Source of the DNA: Bacteroidales bacterium
GTDB lineage: Bacteria; Bacteroidota; Bacteroidia; Bacteroidales; P3
Assembly (NCBI GenBank): GCA_017479385.1
Contig: JAFVCE010000006.1
Span: forward strand, 1-64,000
Direction: 5' to 3'
Length of the DNA stretch: 64,000 bases
Positions 1 through 8,710 of this stretch are shown here, in pieces. The first letter of the stretch is position 1. Every line of letters begins with the position of its first letter. The position numbers and the translations under genes were made by a program. Below the pieces are notes generated by a model. That model saw only the letters and a list, made by a program, of their open reading frames with translations. It searched no databases and was not told the origin of the DNA.

Positions 1-1077
1 CAACTCGGCTTGGTTGGAGCGTGGGTAGAGCGTTGTGACGATTTGACCCGCTGGGCTGGTGAGCGTAAGAGTGGTCATCAAGCTGCTGCTGCGCACCGTG
101 GTCTTCCCCTTAGCGGGGTTGGGCATAAGCGTAACCTCGACCGGCCGCTCTACCGCCGCCACCTTCACGCTATCGTCTTCATTACTTGTGGTATCGACGG
201 TCTCGTACGGTACTATACGAGGGAACATATTATAATCATTAGTAAAAGACATATTATACATAGTTGAACGAAAACTTAAAGGAACTACGGAAGCCTGATT
301 TGGGAAAAGAAGAAGTGGGCGAAACTGTGCTATGATATCTGTTTCAAGTGTCTCAAATATTGCATCCCTGCCAATAAGGCCCCTACTCATGAGCCCCTGA
401 CAATCAACGTAACGTCGATAGTTATGTTGACTCACACCAGGTACCACTGTAATGGCAAATGTATCATGGACCAAAACACCTTCTGGAAAATAGAAGTCGA
501 CACATGGCTTGTATTCTTTACTTTCTTCGTAATCATCATTTTCGATCATTGGAAACGTAAATGAGTTCCACGCCGAGTCGGATGAAAATTCAGGACAAAA
601 GTCCCGTATGTACAGACTTGGACCATTGCCTCTTATTGCATTTATTTCTAATATGTTCCTGTCTCGATAATATAAGCTTGTAGAATCCACAAAATAAAAC
701 ATACTATCCTTTAACTGATAAACAAGCACTACGGGATACGGATGGGTAAAATAAAAAGAAGATGAGTCTATCAGACCATATCTAAGACTGTAGTCCAATG
801 TATTTGGAATTACTTCCAGAGTTCTATCAATATCTAATTGTCGCAATACCCCATATAGATTGATTGGTGTTTGCGTTCTGAACAATGTAAATTGTAGATA
901 TGGGATGGAGTTGATATATGTCATAAATGACGCTGTGAAAAACTTAGGGCCTTGAGGCTCGTTTGGGTACTGAAGGAGGTATTTTTCTTCAATGTTATCA
1001 TAACGCAAAGTGTCCTGCGCCTTCGAAGGGAGAGCGACAACAACAACCAAAACTATTGCAAATACTATGTGTTTCAT
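1..1077 (-). CDS. Secreted protein with T9SS sorting domain (3' end outside window)
   Basis: The frame is open from ATG 1075-1077 to base 1, so at least 359 residues are present and the stop lies outside the window. The N-terminus (MKHIVFAIVLVVVVALPSKA) is a clear signal peptide. The body is not recognised. The last visible 45 residues read VTLMPNPAKGKTTV followed by an LTLTSPAGQIV strand, the usual beginning of a type A T9SS C-terminal domain (PNP motif, then beta strands). It is therefore probably carried across the outer membrane by the Por system encoded at 16.7-23.8 kb. An in-frame ATG six bases upstream (1083) is an alternative start. It follows the next gene by 34 bases on the same strand and probably shares its promoter. 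Confidence 0.8.
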   Translation of the reverse strand, partial: MKHIVFAIVLVVVVALPSKAQDTLRYDNIEEKYLLQYPNEPQGPKFFTASFMTYINSIPYLQFTLFRTQTPINLYGVLRQLDIDRTLEVIPNTLDYSLRYGLIDSSSFYFTHPYPVVLVYQLKDSMFYFVDSTSLYYRDRNILEINAIRGNGPSLYIRDFCPEFSSDSAWNSFTFPMIENDDYEESKEYKPCVDFYFPEGVLVHDTFAITVVPGVSQHNYRRYVDCQGLMSRGLIGRDAIFETLETDIIAQFRPLLLFPNQASVVPLSFRSTMYNMSFTNDYNMFPRIVPYETVDTTSNEDDSVKVAAVERPVEVTLMPNPAKGKTTVRSSSLMTTLTLTSPAGQIVTTLYPRSNQAEL

Positions 1078-1111
1078 ATCCATCTATTTTTAGACTATTC
1101 TATGTTTTTGA

Positions 1112-2437
1112 TTAATAGCAGGTAAGGGATAACAGAATCGGGGTTGGTGTAGCCAGACTTGTATCTATGGTAACAGACACCGTACGAGAACTTAATGTGG
1201 TAGCCGGTAGTATGGACGTAGGGTACCCAGTTCTCAGTGGACAAATGTTCGTAGTATAGCAACCTGTCAAAAAAGGTGTTGATACCGTGAGCGGTGGGAT
1301 AACGGCATTCATGTCGAATATAGACCACTTATTGTGTCCAGCCATGACGCAGCACGTTCCGAGGAACAAGTCATGTGCTGAATAAGCAGGGATGTCTCCG
1401 GAATGATAGCATAACGAAACCATTGCAGGGGCGGCAATATCCATGACTGCGCATACCGACACTTGTTCAGGTAGGTTGGGCCCGCCTTCGGGGAAGAGTA
1501 GCGATAACAATTGTCTTCCTTGCGCAAACTTCAGTTTGGGAGGCATTATCTTATCGTTTACATCTATGGCTCCTATTGTATTTGTAGACCCGCCCTGCAT
1601 ATCATACTTGAAAATATTTATCTTGTGCGACACCGAACCCGACATATTATAGGCATAATACGCAAAAGCCACTTCGTCTCCATTTAGGGCAACGCTGGAT
1701 ACATCGTGATTTGCAAGGTAATAAGGCAACGCCATATTCATCACATTTACTGAAGACGTTACTGCATCGTCTTTGCCATAATATAACAAATGTGGCGCAC
1801 CCGTTATAACAGTAAGCACATATTTGTCTGTTACTGTAAGGTTAGAGAGTCGGTTGGAGTATGGTATATCGCACACACTGGCTGTTGGCGAGGGGGTCGT
1901 GGCGTCAGCAACACGAGTTAAACCATATGATTGAAAATTTTGTTTCCATACTACCAGAGCCACGTCGATATTATTAGTCGTAGTATTTTTATATGCAACT
2001 ATATCTGAAGCAATTTCATAATCGCCCACATCATTGATTGTTATTAATCCAACAAAATTGCCCGAGGCGACATCGACATATCCATAATAAGACCTTCTCG
2101 AGCCCGCTGTTGTTGCTTTGGACCCACAAAAAAACAGTTTATTCTCACACACAAACATTTTGGTAACATTAATGTTATCTGGCAATTGTATTGCATTGGG
2201 GGAAATGATTGTGGAAGAATTCCATGTGGTGTACGCCGAGACATCGAGTATGCCTAACGACTTAATGTGTGCTCCATAATCAACAAGATACATTGCAATG
2301 TGGTCATCATCGACTGCAACTACCATACCTGGCTCTATTTGCGTTTGCCCGAATTGTAAAACAGGACCATTGGCTTGGGCAAACACAAAGGTAGAAAAGC
2401 ACACCAACAGGCTGAAAATAAACAATCTACGTCTCAT
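1112..2437 (-). CDS. Secreted protein of unknown function
   Basis: This encodes 441 residues starting MRRRLFIFSLLVCFSTFVFA, a good signal peptide ending at A-Q. No catalytic family is recognised. The rest is rich in beta-strand-like, Thr/Ser/Asn-rich segments with repeated phrases of the type DKYVLTV and GDEVAFAYY, which would suit a beta-propeller; this is inference only. No T9SS C-terminal domain is visible, so it may stay in the periplasm. It is the first gene of a likely two-gene unit with the T9SS cargo downstream. A TATATTTG box lies 32 bases before the start. Confidence 0.7.
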   Translation of the reverse strand: MRRRLFIFSLLVCFSTFVFAQANGPVLQFGQTQIEPGMVVAVDDDHIAMYLVDYGAHIKSLGILDVSAYTTWNSSTIISPNAIQLPDNINVTKMFVCENKLFFCGSKATTAGSRRSYYGYVDVASGNFVGLITINDVGDYEIASDIVAYKNTTTNNIDVALVVWKQNFQSYGLTRVADATTPSPTASVCDIPYSNRLSNLTVTDKYVLTVITGAPHLLYYGKDDAVTSSVNVMNMALPYYLANHDVSSVALNGDEVAFAYYAYNMSGSVSHKINIFKYDMQGGSTNTIGAIDVNDKIMPPKLKFAQGRQLLSLLFPEGGPNLPEQVSVCAVMDIAAPAMVSLCYHSGDIPAYSAHDLFLGTCCVMAGHNKWSIFDMNAVIPPLTVSTPFLTGCYTTNICPLRTGYPTSILPATTLSSRTVSVTIDTSLATPTPILLSLTCY

Positions 2438-2469
2438 ATTTTATTCGTTTTTAGGATTAATATCACCTG

Positions 2470-2477
2470 CAAATATA
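2470..2477 (-). promoter_or_regulatory. Bacteroidota -7 box (TATATTTG)
   Basis: The minus strand reads TATATTTG, matching the TAnnTTTG -7 element of the Bacteroidota primary sigma factor. A TTTG lies upstream at 2494-2497, but with a 16-base gap, shorter than the 18-20 seen elsewhere in this window. It would serve the secreted-protein pair at 1-2437. Confidence 0.55.
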
Positions 2478-2508
2478 CAAAAAAAATTAAATCCAAATGT
2501 TAAAATCG

Positions 2509-2526
2509 AAAAAAAAAAAAAAAAAA
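2509..2526. repeat. 18-base poly-A/poly-T run
   Basis: A run of 18 A on the plus strand (T on the minus strand) starts 6 bases after the GH3 stop codon on the minus strand. It is the longest homopolymer I noticed. It could act as a U-tract at the GH3 transcript end, but no strong hairpin precedes it. Length may be uncertain from sequencing or assembly. Confidence 0.6.
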
Positions 2527-2532
2527 TGCAGT

Positions 2533-4602
2533 TTAATGGTGGTGGTATTCGAATGGAATGTCGACAAGGTCGCGGTCGTCGCTACTAAAACCCACCTGCA
2601 AAGTGAACTGTGTACCGTCGGCAGGTTCTGTCATTAAGCCAGTGGCCTCGTCGAATTGGCGCAGCCAATAGGGGTCAATCTCGATTCGGAACGGTATTTT
2701 TTCTTCGAAACAAGTGGTTTCTACCGAAGCAAAGCCTACAAGTGTTTTGATGGGCGAAAGGTCGGTTGGTTGCGGCTTGAGGTAGACTTGAACCACAGTG
2801 CGGTGGGATAGCGAGAGAGGAGCATCGGTAGCACATTGGCTAACTAATCCGCTCACAATCAAACTGTCGGCATTGAATTTAGGCTTTCCCCAGAACTGAT
2901 AAAAGCTATAACTATAGCCAAAGCCAATTGGGAACTGAACCTGCTCGCTATCGGCATAGCGGTAGGTGCGGCCAGACATGGCGTAGTCATCGAAGTCGGG
3001 TAGTACATCGGTGCTACGGTAAACAGTTATGGGCAGTCGGCCAAAGTCGTCTCGACGCCCATAAAGCAGGTCCTTCACTGCGGTTCCCATCTCTTGGCCA
3101 CCATACCAAGCCATGAGCACAGCGTCGCAATATTCAATCACATCATCGAGAGCCACTGCCGAACCAGAACAGAGCACAAGCACCACATTCAAGCCTCTTG
3201 ATTTAAGGTTTTTAATTTCTGCCACTTGGCTCTTTGGCAGTTCTATACGGGTACGGTCGCCATGGTTAAAGCCCTCCTCGTAGACAGGCAGTTCTTCACC
3301 CTCGAGCATGGGATTGAGCCCACCAACATAGACCACCGTTTTGGCGTTTGGGCCGACGAATGGCGTCAAAGCCTCGCCAACCGTCACGGTGTGGAGCGGC
3401 GTTCCGTTGTAGTTGCCGAGCGGCATGAGGCTGTCCCGAACGTTGGGGCCAGCAAGGAGCAAAGTGTCGTCGTCGCGCAGTGGCAGGACACCGGTGTTTT
3501 TGAGCAATACCATACTCATTGCAGCCGCGTCGGCTGGCGAAACTGGGTCTAAAAGAACGGCTTTAGGCTGCCAACGCTGAAGTTCGAGTCGCAATGCGAG
3601 CAAGCGCCGAACGTGCTCATCTATCTTTTCTTCAGACACATAGCCGTAGTTCACCGCCTTGTGCAAAGCTTCGAGACCACTGCCACACTCGAGGTCGACT
3701 TCGGAGCCGAAAGCATCGCCGTAGGCCAGTGCGGCCGAGGCGTGGGTTTTGTGGCGTGGAACGACTGTATCGCGCTCGTAGGTATCGTTCAAAGCCCAGC
3801 AGTCGGTCACCACCACGCCATTAAAATTCCACTCTTTGCGCAATATTTCCGACAAAAGTGCGTTATTTGTACAGCACGGTTCGCCGTTAAGGCGGTTGTA
3901 GCCACACATAACTTGACGCACGTCGCTGTTCATTATTATATATTCGAAAGCAGGGAGGTAGGTGGCACGTAGGTCGTGGCTGGAGACACGGCTGTCGAAC
4001 TCGTGGCGAATCCCCTCTGGACCGCTATGAACAGCAAGATGTTTCAAGCAAGCCGCAACGCAAAGGGGCGAATCGTTACCGAATGGGTGCTGAAGGCCGT
4101 CGACGCAAGCTTTGCCCATCACGGCCGTGAGGTATGGGTCCTCGCCGTAGGTCTCCATGCCGCGCCCCCAACGAGGGTCGCGAAAAAGGTTAACATTGGG
4201 TGTGAAGAAGGTTAGTCCAGCATAGTCGCCAAAGTTACCAGCAGCTTGAGCCTCAGCGTGTTTGAGACGAGCCTCGAGTGCTACCGAGGCAAAGAGAGAA
4301 CGGACCAAAGTAGTGTCGAACGTTGCTGCGAGAGCAATTGGCATAGGGTATACGGTGGCTTGTCCGGCGCGCGCAACGCCATGTAAAGCCTCGTTCCACC
4401 AACTATAGGCCAGCAGCCCCACACGCTCGATGGCAGGATTGTGGTGAACCATGAGCGAGAGCTTCTCGTCGAGGGTAAGCTGCGCCAGCAAGCGGTCGAC
4501 TTCGGCTGATACCGACAAAGAATTTTGCGCCCGCCCTACGACTGGTAACATCAGCATTAGGCTGACCACCAACATCTTGCTAAAAGAACTACCAGATTTC
4601 AT
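2533..4602 (-). CDS. Glycoside hydrolase family 3 (beta-glucosidase/beta-xylosidase type)
   Basis: An exported GH3 enzyme of 689 residues. A signal peptide (SLMLMLPVVGRAQ) is followed by the family's N-terminal barrel: motifs WWNEALHGVAR, NLFRDPRWGRGMETYGEDPY, CLKHLAVHSGPE, and VVVTDCWALND, where Asp267 is the expected catalytic nucleophile. The alpha/beta sandwich domain follows (ALDDVIEYCDAVLMAWYGGQEMG) and then a fibronectin III-like domain near the C-terminus. The WWNEALHG and TDCW sequences resemble the plant/Bacteroidota beta-xylosidase branch, but substrate is inference. The frame extends upstream to 4683, but ATG 4602 directly precedes a good signal peptide and sits 5 bases after a TATATTTG promoter box, so it is chosen; the mRNA may be nearly leaderless. 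Confidence 0.93.
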   Translation of the reverse strand: MKSGSSFSKMLVVSLMLMLPVVGRAQNSLSVSAEVDRLLAQLTLDEKLSLMVHHNPAIERVGLLAYSWWNEALHGVARAGQATVYPMPIALAATFDTTLVRSLFASVALEARLKHAEAQAAGNFGDYAGLTFFTPNVNLFRDPRWGRGMETYGEDPYLTAVMGKACVDGLQHPFGNDSPLCVAACLKHLAVHSGPEGIRHEFDSRVSSHDLRATYLPAFEYIIMNSDVRQVMCGYNRLNGEPCCTNNALLSEILRKEWNFNGVVVTDCWALNDTYERDTVVPRHKTHASAALAYGDAFGSEVDLECGSGLEALHKAVNYGYVSEEKIDEHVRRLLALRLELQRWQPKAVLLDPVSPADAAAMSMVLLKNTGVLPLRDDDTLLLAGPNVRDSLMPLGNYNGTPLHTVTVGEALTPFVGPNAKTVVYVGGLNPMLEGEELPVYEEGFNHGDRTRIELPKSQVAEIKNLKSRGLNVVLVLCSGSAVALDDVIEYCDAVLMAWYGGQEMGTAVKDLLYGRRDDFGRLPITVYRSTDVLPDFDDYAMSGRTYRYADSEQVQFPIGFGYSYSFYQFWGKPKFNADSLIVSGLVSQCATDAPLSLSHRTVVQVYLKPQPTDLSPIKTLVGFASVETTCFEEKIPFRIEIDPYWLRQFDEATGLMTEPADGTQFTLQVGFSSDDRDLVDIPFEYHHH

Positions 4603-4607
4603 ATCTG

Positions 4608-4615
4608 CAAATATA
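4608..4615 (-). promoter_or_regulatory. -7 box TATATTTG of the GH3 gene
   Basis: TAnnTTTG on the minus strand, only 5 bases before ATG 4602. Known -7 elements lie a few bases before the transcription start, so transcription would start at or next to the ATG. Confidence 0.65.
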
Positions 4616-4733
4616 CGAAAAAAAATATTTCTGACACCAACGACAAGAAAAAATATTAACACAGAGGGCTTGCCCTGCGGCAAACCCTCTCGGAATTAAG
4701 AATAAAAAAGATGAATACAAAATGTTTCGGAAA

Positions 4734-5135
4734 TTAACGTTTTTTCTGCGCCAACTTGGCCTCGACCGTCATCGTGGCGTGTGGCACCACCATGAGGCGT
4801 TCTTTTGGGATAAGCTTACCCGTGACGCGACAAATGCCATAGGTGCGGTTCTCGATTCGGATGAGGGCATCTTTGAGGTCACGAATAAATTTCTGCTGCC
4901 TGGCCGCGAGACGAGAGTTTTCCTCTTTCGAGAGGACATTGCTGCCCTCCTCGAGAGTTTTAAACGTTGGTGCAGTGTCGGTTACATCGTTCTTGCTGCC
5001 AGCTACTGCCTCGTTGAGCAGTTCGAGATTGTGCTCGGCCTCGGCAATTTTTTTCAATATCAATTCCTTGAACATTTGCAACTCTTCGGCCGAGTAACAA
5101 TTTTTTTCTACCTGGGTGTTGGTCGTGTTTGCCAT
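4734..5135 (-). CDS. DksA/TraR-family regulator without a full zinc finger
   Basis: This 133-residue protein has the DksA layout: a long helical pair (residues about 15-90, FKELILKKIAEAEHNLELLNEA ... RLAARQQKFIRDLKDALIRI), then the C-terminal motif YGICRVTGKLIPKERL. Family members bind RNA polymerase through the secondary channel. Only one Cys is present in the C-terminal motif, so the usual four-Cys zinc site is missing, as in many Bacteroidota homologues. ATG 5135 is preferred over an in-frame start at 5156, which would fall inside the -7 box at 5154-5161. It appears to be monocistronic. Confidence 0.85.
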   Translation of the reverse strand: MANTTNTQVEKNCYSAEELQMFKELILKKIAEAEHNLELLNEAVAGSKNDVTDTAPTFKTLEEGSNVLSKEENSRLAARQQKFIRDLKDALIRIENRTYGICRVTGKLIPKERLMVVPHATMTVEAKLAQKKR

Positions 5136-5153
5136 GTCTCGAAAATTTTTCTG

Positions 5154-5161
5154 CAAAGATA
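5154..5161 (-). promoter_or_regulatory. Promoter of the DksA/TraR-like gene
   Basis: The minus strand reads TATCTTTG at 5154-5161, with TTTG at 5182-5185 (spacer 20). The box ends 18 bases before ATG 5135. Confidence 0.7.
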
Positions 5162-5192
5162 CAAAAAAAACAACACATTGGCAAAAAACATA

Positions 5193-5729
5193 TCAACACC
5201 CTTTGTTACTTTCGTCTAAATACAATTCAATCAAGCCATTAGGCGCACTTATATAAATCGTTTTATGTTCGCGGTCGACTTTTTTCACTATCTCGTCGAC
5301 TATCGGAACAAGGATTTCGGTGCCATTTTTGTCGATTTGGAACAGCGGTTGCACGTATTCGAGTACCCCTTTAATCGTGCCAACCTCTCCATAATTGTCG
5401 TCGACCACCGCAAAGCCCACCACTTCGTGGAAGTAGAACTGGTTACCTGTGAGCGGAGGCAACATCGAGAGCGGCAGATAAAGGTCGTGGCCTACAAGGG
5501 CTGCAGCCTGCTCGGGGTCTATATCTTCGAACGTAGCTACCGCCTTGTTACCGTTGAAGTTATCGAGTTTGAAAAAGTATGGGACCAGTCCATTTTTTGT
5601 TTCGACGTAGGCCGAATCGAGGTCGGCATAATCGGTCGGCGAGTCGACGTCGAGAAATACCACAGCTTGACCCCTATAGCCCCATGGCTTGGTTATCCGC
5701 CCCAGGCGGAAACATTCGTCTGTTGTCAT
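5193..5729 (-). CDS. rimM: Ribosome maturation factor RimM
   Basis: RimM helps process the 16S rRNA 3' domain during 30S assembly and binds protein S19. The 178-residue product begins CFRLGRITKPWGYRGQAVV, the typical N-terminal RimM signature, and contains the PRC-barrel half (FYFHEVVGFAVVDDNYGEVGTIKGVL ... ILVPIVDEIVKKVD). Length fits the family. It follows rpsP by 91 bases on the same strand, and the rpsP-rimM pairing is common, so the two probably form one operon driven from 6419-6426. Confidence 0.93.
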   Translation of the reverse strand: MTTDECFRLGRITKPWGYRGQAVVFLDVDSPTDYADLDSAYVETKNGLVPYFFKLDNFNGNKAVATFEDIDPEQAAALVGHDLYLPLSMLPPLTGNQFYFHEVVGFAVVDDNYGEVGTIKGVLEYVQPLFQIDKNGTEILVPIVDEIVKKVDREHKTIYISAPNGLIELYLDESNKGC

Positions 5730-5820
5730 TGTTGCGTTGCGATAAAAAAGAGTGCCCCAGCGCAGATGGCCAGGGCAGAGCTTTAGACTTAATTCTTCAC
5801 AGAGTCGAAGCGACCGTATT

Positions 5821-6366
5821 TCATTCGGCAGCAGGAGCTTCGGCGGCCTCGGTGGCTTCGGCAGCGCCTTCGGCCTCGGCTTTGGCAGCTTCGGCGGCCT
5901 CTATGGCGGCTTGACGCTTAGCGGCTACAGCAGCGGCCTTGGTCTCGTTGGCTTTCTTCTCGGCCTCGAGGCGAGCTTTGCGCACGTTGCGGTCGTTGTT
6001 TTCGGCCTCGCTCTTGGCGTTGGCTATCTTGGCCTCTTTGGCTTTGAGCCACTCGTTGAAGCGCACGTCGGCAACTTCCTGGCTGATAGCGCCTTTCTCG
6101 ACACCAATCTGGAGGTGACGACGGAGGAGAACACCTTTATAAGAAAGGATGTGGCGAACTGTATCGCTCGGCTGAGCACCATTTTTGACCCATTCGACAG
6201 CGCGGTCGAAGTTGAGGTCGATGGTGGCAGGGTTGGTCAGCGGATTGTAGGTGCCTAACTTCTCGATAAATTTTCCATCACGAGGTGCACGACCATCCGC
6301 AACAACGATATGGTAGAAGGGTTGGTTCTTTTTACCATGGCGTTGAAGTCTAATTCTTGTAGGCAT
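5821..6366 (-). CDS. rpsP: 30S ribosomal protein S16 with acidic/alanine-rich tail
   Basis: Residues 1-80 are a standard S16 (MPTRIRLQRHGKKNQPFYHIVVADGRAPRDGKF...), which binds 16S rRNA in the 30S body. The total of 181 residues is about twice the E. coli length. The extra 100 residues are Ala/Glu/Lys-rich and probably form one long helix ending in EAAEAPAAE. Tails of this kind are known in Bacteroidota S16. The gene heads the rpsP-rimM unit and is divergent from the acyltransferase at 6509. Confidence 0.95.
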   Translation of the reverse strand: MPTRIRLQRHGKKNQPFYHIVVADGRAPRDGKFIEKLGTYNPLTNPATIDLNFDRAVEWVKNGAQPSDTVRHILSYKGVLLRRHLQIGVEKGAISQEVADVRFNEWLKAKEAKIANAKSEAENNDRNVRKARLEAEKKANETKAAAVAAKRQAAIEAAEAAKAEAEGAAEATEAAEAPAAE

Positions 6367-6418
6367 AATGTGTTGGTTTTAAATTGGTTAAACGTTTTTG
6401 TGTCGTTTTTGACTTTTG

Positions 6419-6426
6419 CAAAGATA
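6419..6426 (-). promoter_or_regulatory. -7 box of rpsP-rimM
   Basis: TATCTTTG on the minus strand, 52 bases before the rpsP start. A clear -33 TTTG is not seen at the expected spacing. Confidence 0.6.
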
Positions 6427-6490
6427 CAACTTTTTTTTGGATGTGCAATATTTTTTTTAAACCAGTTGGCCCGAATTCGATTTTTTTTCG

Positions 6491-6498
6491 TAATTTTG
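6491..6498 (+). promoter_or_regulatory. -7 box of the acyltransferase gene
   Basis: TAATTTTG on the plus strand, with ATG 6509 only 10 bases on. The 5' leader can be only a few bases long. Confidence 0.6.
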
Positions 6499-6508
6499 CA
6501 ACTTGGTT

Positions 6509-7516
6509 ATGAAAGAGATTTGGGAACATCGGTTTTGGTACAGCTTCTTCCGCCCGTGGGTAGAATATGCGGCCAAGTGTCACTACTCCAACCACTTGGA
6601 GGTGGTGGGACGCGACCTCATTCCCGACGGCAGTGTGGTTTTTGCCATCAACCACCAGAACGGACTGATGGATGCGCTGACGGTGCTCTGCACGGCGCAA
6701 CAGCCAGTGGTGTTTCTCTGTCGTGGCGACATTTTTTCGACCCGAGCCGCGCGGTGGGCCTTCGCCTTTCTGCGGGCGTTGCCCGTCTACCGCCCGCGCG
6801 ACGGCCGTCAGGCTCTCGCAGCCAACGAGGCTACTTTCGACGCTTGCCACCAAGCCCTGCTGCACAACGTGCCGGTCTATATCGCGCCCGAGGGAACCCA
6901 CCACGCCGGCCCCGACCTGCTGCCATTCAAGAAAGGCTTTGCCCAGATGGCCTGCCGCGCCCAAGCAGCCGACGAGAGCCGAAGCGTGAGCGTGGTACCT
7001 GTAGGCATAGCCTACAGTAGCTTCAGCGCTCCATGGACGCGCGCCGAGGTGCAAATCGGCCAACCGATAGACGTAAGTCAATTCATGCCACTCTACCATA
7101 CCGACCCGATAGCCGCCTATAACGCTATGAGTCAGCAACTTCGCGCCAACCTCACCAAAGCCATACCAACGCGGCCAGCTACCGCGCCGAGGCTGTGGCT
7201 GATAATCGTCGTCGCGCTGGCGCTCATTGCCCTCGGCATTGCATGTCCTAAAACACTAATCATACTACTGACAGCCAACCCGTTAGCATTTATACCCACC
7301 ACGTGGCTCAGTCGACGACTGACCGACGACCCCCAGTCGGTTCAAACCGTCGACTTCGGCCTGCGGCTCGCGCTAATACTTATATATATTATAGTACACA
7401 CCGTTTGGCTCGCCATAGCCGGACGCTGGGCCACGGCCGTGGTCAGTCTCGCAATAGCCATAATCCTACCCTGGGCGATGGGATATTTCGTCAAAAAACG
7501 CCACGTAAAGCACTGA
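6509..7516 (+). CDS. Lysophospholipid/glycerophosphate acyltransferase family protein
   Basis: A 335-residue membrane-associated acyltransferase of the PlsC-like superfamily, expected to move a fatty acyl group onto a glycerolipid. Seen: motif NHQNGLMDAL (catalytic His with Asp five residues on; the classic spacing is four, but the NHQN..MDAL form is common in Bacteroidota relatives), the acceptor-binding motif APEGTHH, and 2-3 hydrophobic helices in the C-terminal 120 residues (LWLIIVVALALIALGIA; ALILIYIIVHTVWLAIAG). ATG 6509 is preferred over the TTG two codons upstream. It stands alone; a repeat element follows it. Exact substrate unknown. Confidence 0.85.
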   Translation: MKEIWEHRFWYSFFRPWVEYAAKCHYSNHLEVVGRDLIPDGSVVFAINHQNGLMDALTVLCTAQQPVVFLCRGDIFSTRAARWAFAFLRALPVYRPRDGRQALAANEATFDACHQALLHNVPVYIAPEGTHHAGPDLLPFKKGFAQMACRAQAADESRSVSVVPVGIAYSSFSAPWTRAEVQIGQPIDVSQFMPLYHTDPIAAYNAMSQQLRANLTKAIPTRPATAPRLWLIIVVALALIALGIACPKTLIILLTANPLAFIPTTWLSRRLTDDPQSVQTVDFGLRLALILIYIIVHTVWLAIAGRWATAVVSLAIAIILPWAMGYFVKKRHVKH

Positions 7517-7576
7517 TTATCAACACCAATTCGAACAAACAGCATATATCCTGCTGATTTCCAACAACATAAACAA

Positions 7577-7619
7577 GTTGTGGTCGTATTAAGGTCGTAT
7601 TAAGGTCGCCCTGACATCG
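7577..7619 (+). repeat. 11-bp-phased intergenic element, copy A
   Basis: Units: partial TTGTGGTCG, TATTAAGGTCG (7587-7597), TATTAAGGTCG (7598-7608), CCCTGACATCG (7609-7619), followed by CCCACCCTCC. It lies 60 bases after the acyltransferase stop and runs in the same direction as that gene. It shares the ending GACATCGnnCACCCTC with copy B. No CTGAAAATCAG cap is found in register. Confidence 0.85.
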
Positions 7620-7722
7620 CCCACCCTCCACCCCACCCCTTACCGCAACCCATACACAACCCGAATCACCTCCCTCGGCACTGCACGTAATACAAAAAAA
7701 TCAGCAACTTTTTCAGAAAAAA

Positions 7723-7753
7723 TTTGACAGTTCAAAAAACTTTCGTATCTTTG
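7723..7753 (+). promoter_or_regulatory. Promoter of the SPFH-NatAB operon
   Basis: TTTG at 7723-7726, a 19-base spacer, then TATCTTTG at 7746-7753: a full match to the Bacteroidota -33/-7 promoter. The leader to ATG 7817 is about 55-60 bases. Confidence 0.8.
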
Positions 7754-7816
7754 CAGTTGAAATGATATTAAAATAATATCAAAACAATATTACGCAACAA
7801 CCTAAAAAACAACACA

Positions 7817-8707
7817 ATGAATAGCAAAGAAAAGCAAAAAACAATGACGGCTACCAACAACGGATTTCTGCACCTTATCTTCAACCTCATACTACTCGTA
7901 GCCGCCCTGGGCGTGATGATAGTAGGCATAGAGCGCGAACTTGGGTGGACCGTCATCCCCGACGTGCTGCTATGGGCCTGCTGGGGCCTACACATCGGCG
8001 GCTTCTGCGTCATTCAGCCCAACCACGCCCGCGTGCTCACCTTCTTCGGCCGCTACGTCGGCACCGCACGTCAAAACGGATTTTTCTGGATTAATCCATT
8101 CTACAGCAAACGCAAAATCAGCCTCCGTGCCGACAATATGGATGTAGAACCCATAAAGGTTAACGACCGCAACGGCAACCCCATCATGATAGGTCTTGTG
8201 CTGGTTTGGCGCGTCGAAGACACGTATCGAGCCTGCTTCGACGTCGAGTCGACCAACTACAACTCGTTCGTGGCCGTGCAGAGCGACGCCGCACTGCGCA
8301 AGGTGGCCAGCCTCTACGCTTACGACAACATGGATAACCAAGGCGAAGTTACGCTGCGCAATGGCGCCGACGAGATAAACAGCCGCCTCGAAGACGAAAT
8401 ACGTAGCCGCCTCGAAATTGCCGGCATCGAAATCGTCGAAGCACGAATCAACTACCTTGCCTACGCACCCGAAATTGCCAGCGTCATGCTTCGTCGCCAG
8501 CAAGCCGACGCCATTATCGCCGCACGCGAAAAGATTGTCGAAGGAGCTGTATCGATGGTAGACCTCGCCCTCAAAAAGCTGGCCGAAGGCAACATTGTCG
8601 AGCTCGACTCGGAGCGCAAAGCCTCGATGGTGAGCAACCTGCTCGTGGTACTCTGTGCCGACGAGAGTGCCAGCCCCGTAATCAACACAGGTAGCCTTTA
8701 CCAATAA
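7817..8707 (+). CDS. SPFH/band 7 domain membrane protein
   Basis: This 296-residue protein has two N-terminal membrane segments ([20 protein letters not shown], about residues 15-37; [18 protein letters not shown], about 45-65) and a long band-7 domain ([31 protein letters not shown] ...), ending in a helical region ([26 protein letters not shown]). SPFH proteins form membrane microdomain scaffolds, often acting with proteases or transporters. It opens a five-gene coupled string with an RHH protein, a membrane protein, an ABC exporter and a hydrolase. An internal ATG at codon 10 is a possible later start. Confidence 0.9.
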   Translation: MNSKEKQKTMTATNNGFLHLIFNLILLVAALGVMIVGIERELGWTVIPDVLLWACWGLHIGGFCVIQPNHARVLTFFGRYVGTARQNGFFWINPFYSKRKISLRADNMDVEPIKVNDRNGNPIMIGLVLVWRVEDTYRACFDVESTNYNSFVAVQSDAALRKVASLYAYDNMDNQGEVTLRNGADEINSRLEDEIRSRLEIAGIEIVEARINYLAYAPEIASVMLRRQQADAIIAAREKIVEGAVSMVDLALKKLAEGNIVELDSERKASMVSNLLVVLCADESASPVINTGSLYQ

Positions 8708-8710
8708 ACC

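Larger units (their letters stand above)
7517..7816 (+). other. Intergenic region with repeat element and SPFH-operon promoter
   Basis: This gap of 300 bases holds 11-bp-unit repeat copy A (7577-7619), a C-rich stretch (about 7610-7660) and the promoter at 7723-7753. No convincing ORF or RNA gene is seen. Confidence 0.6.

Noticed and set aside
1095-1328. Frameshift in the secreted protein at 1112-2437, using the 77-residue frame 1095-1328
   Set aside because: The main frame keeps plausible beta-rich sequence to its stop and the alternative frame shows no T9SS domain or other homology.
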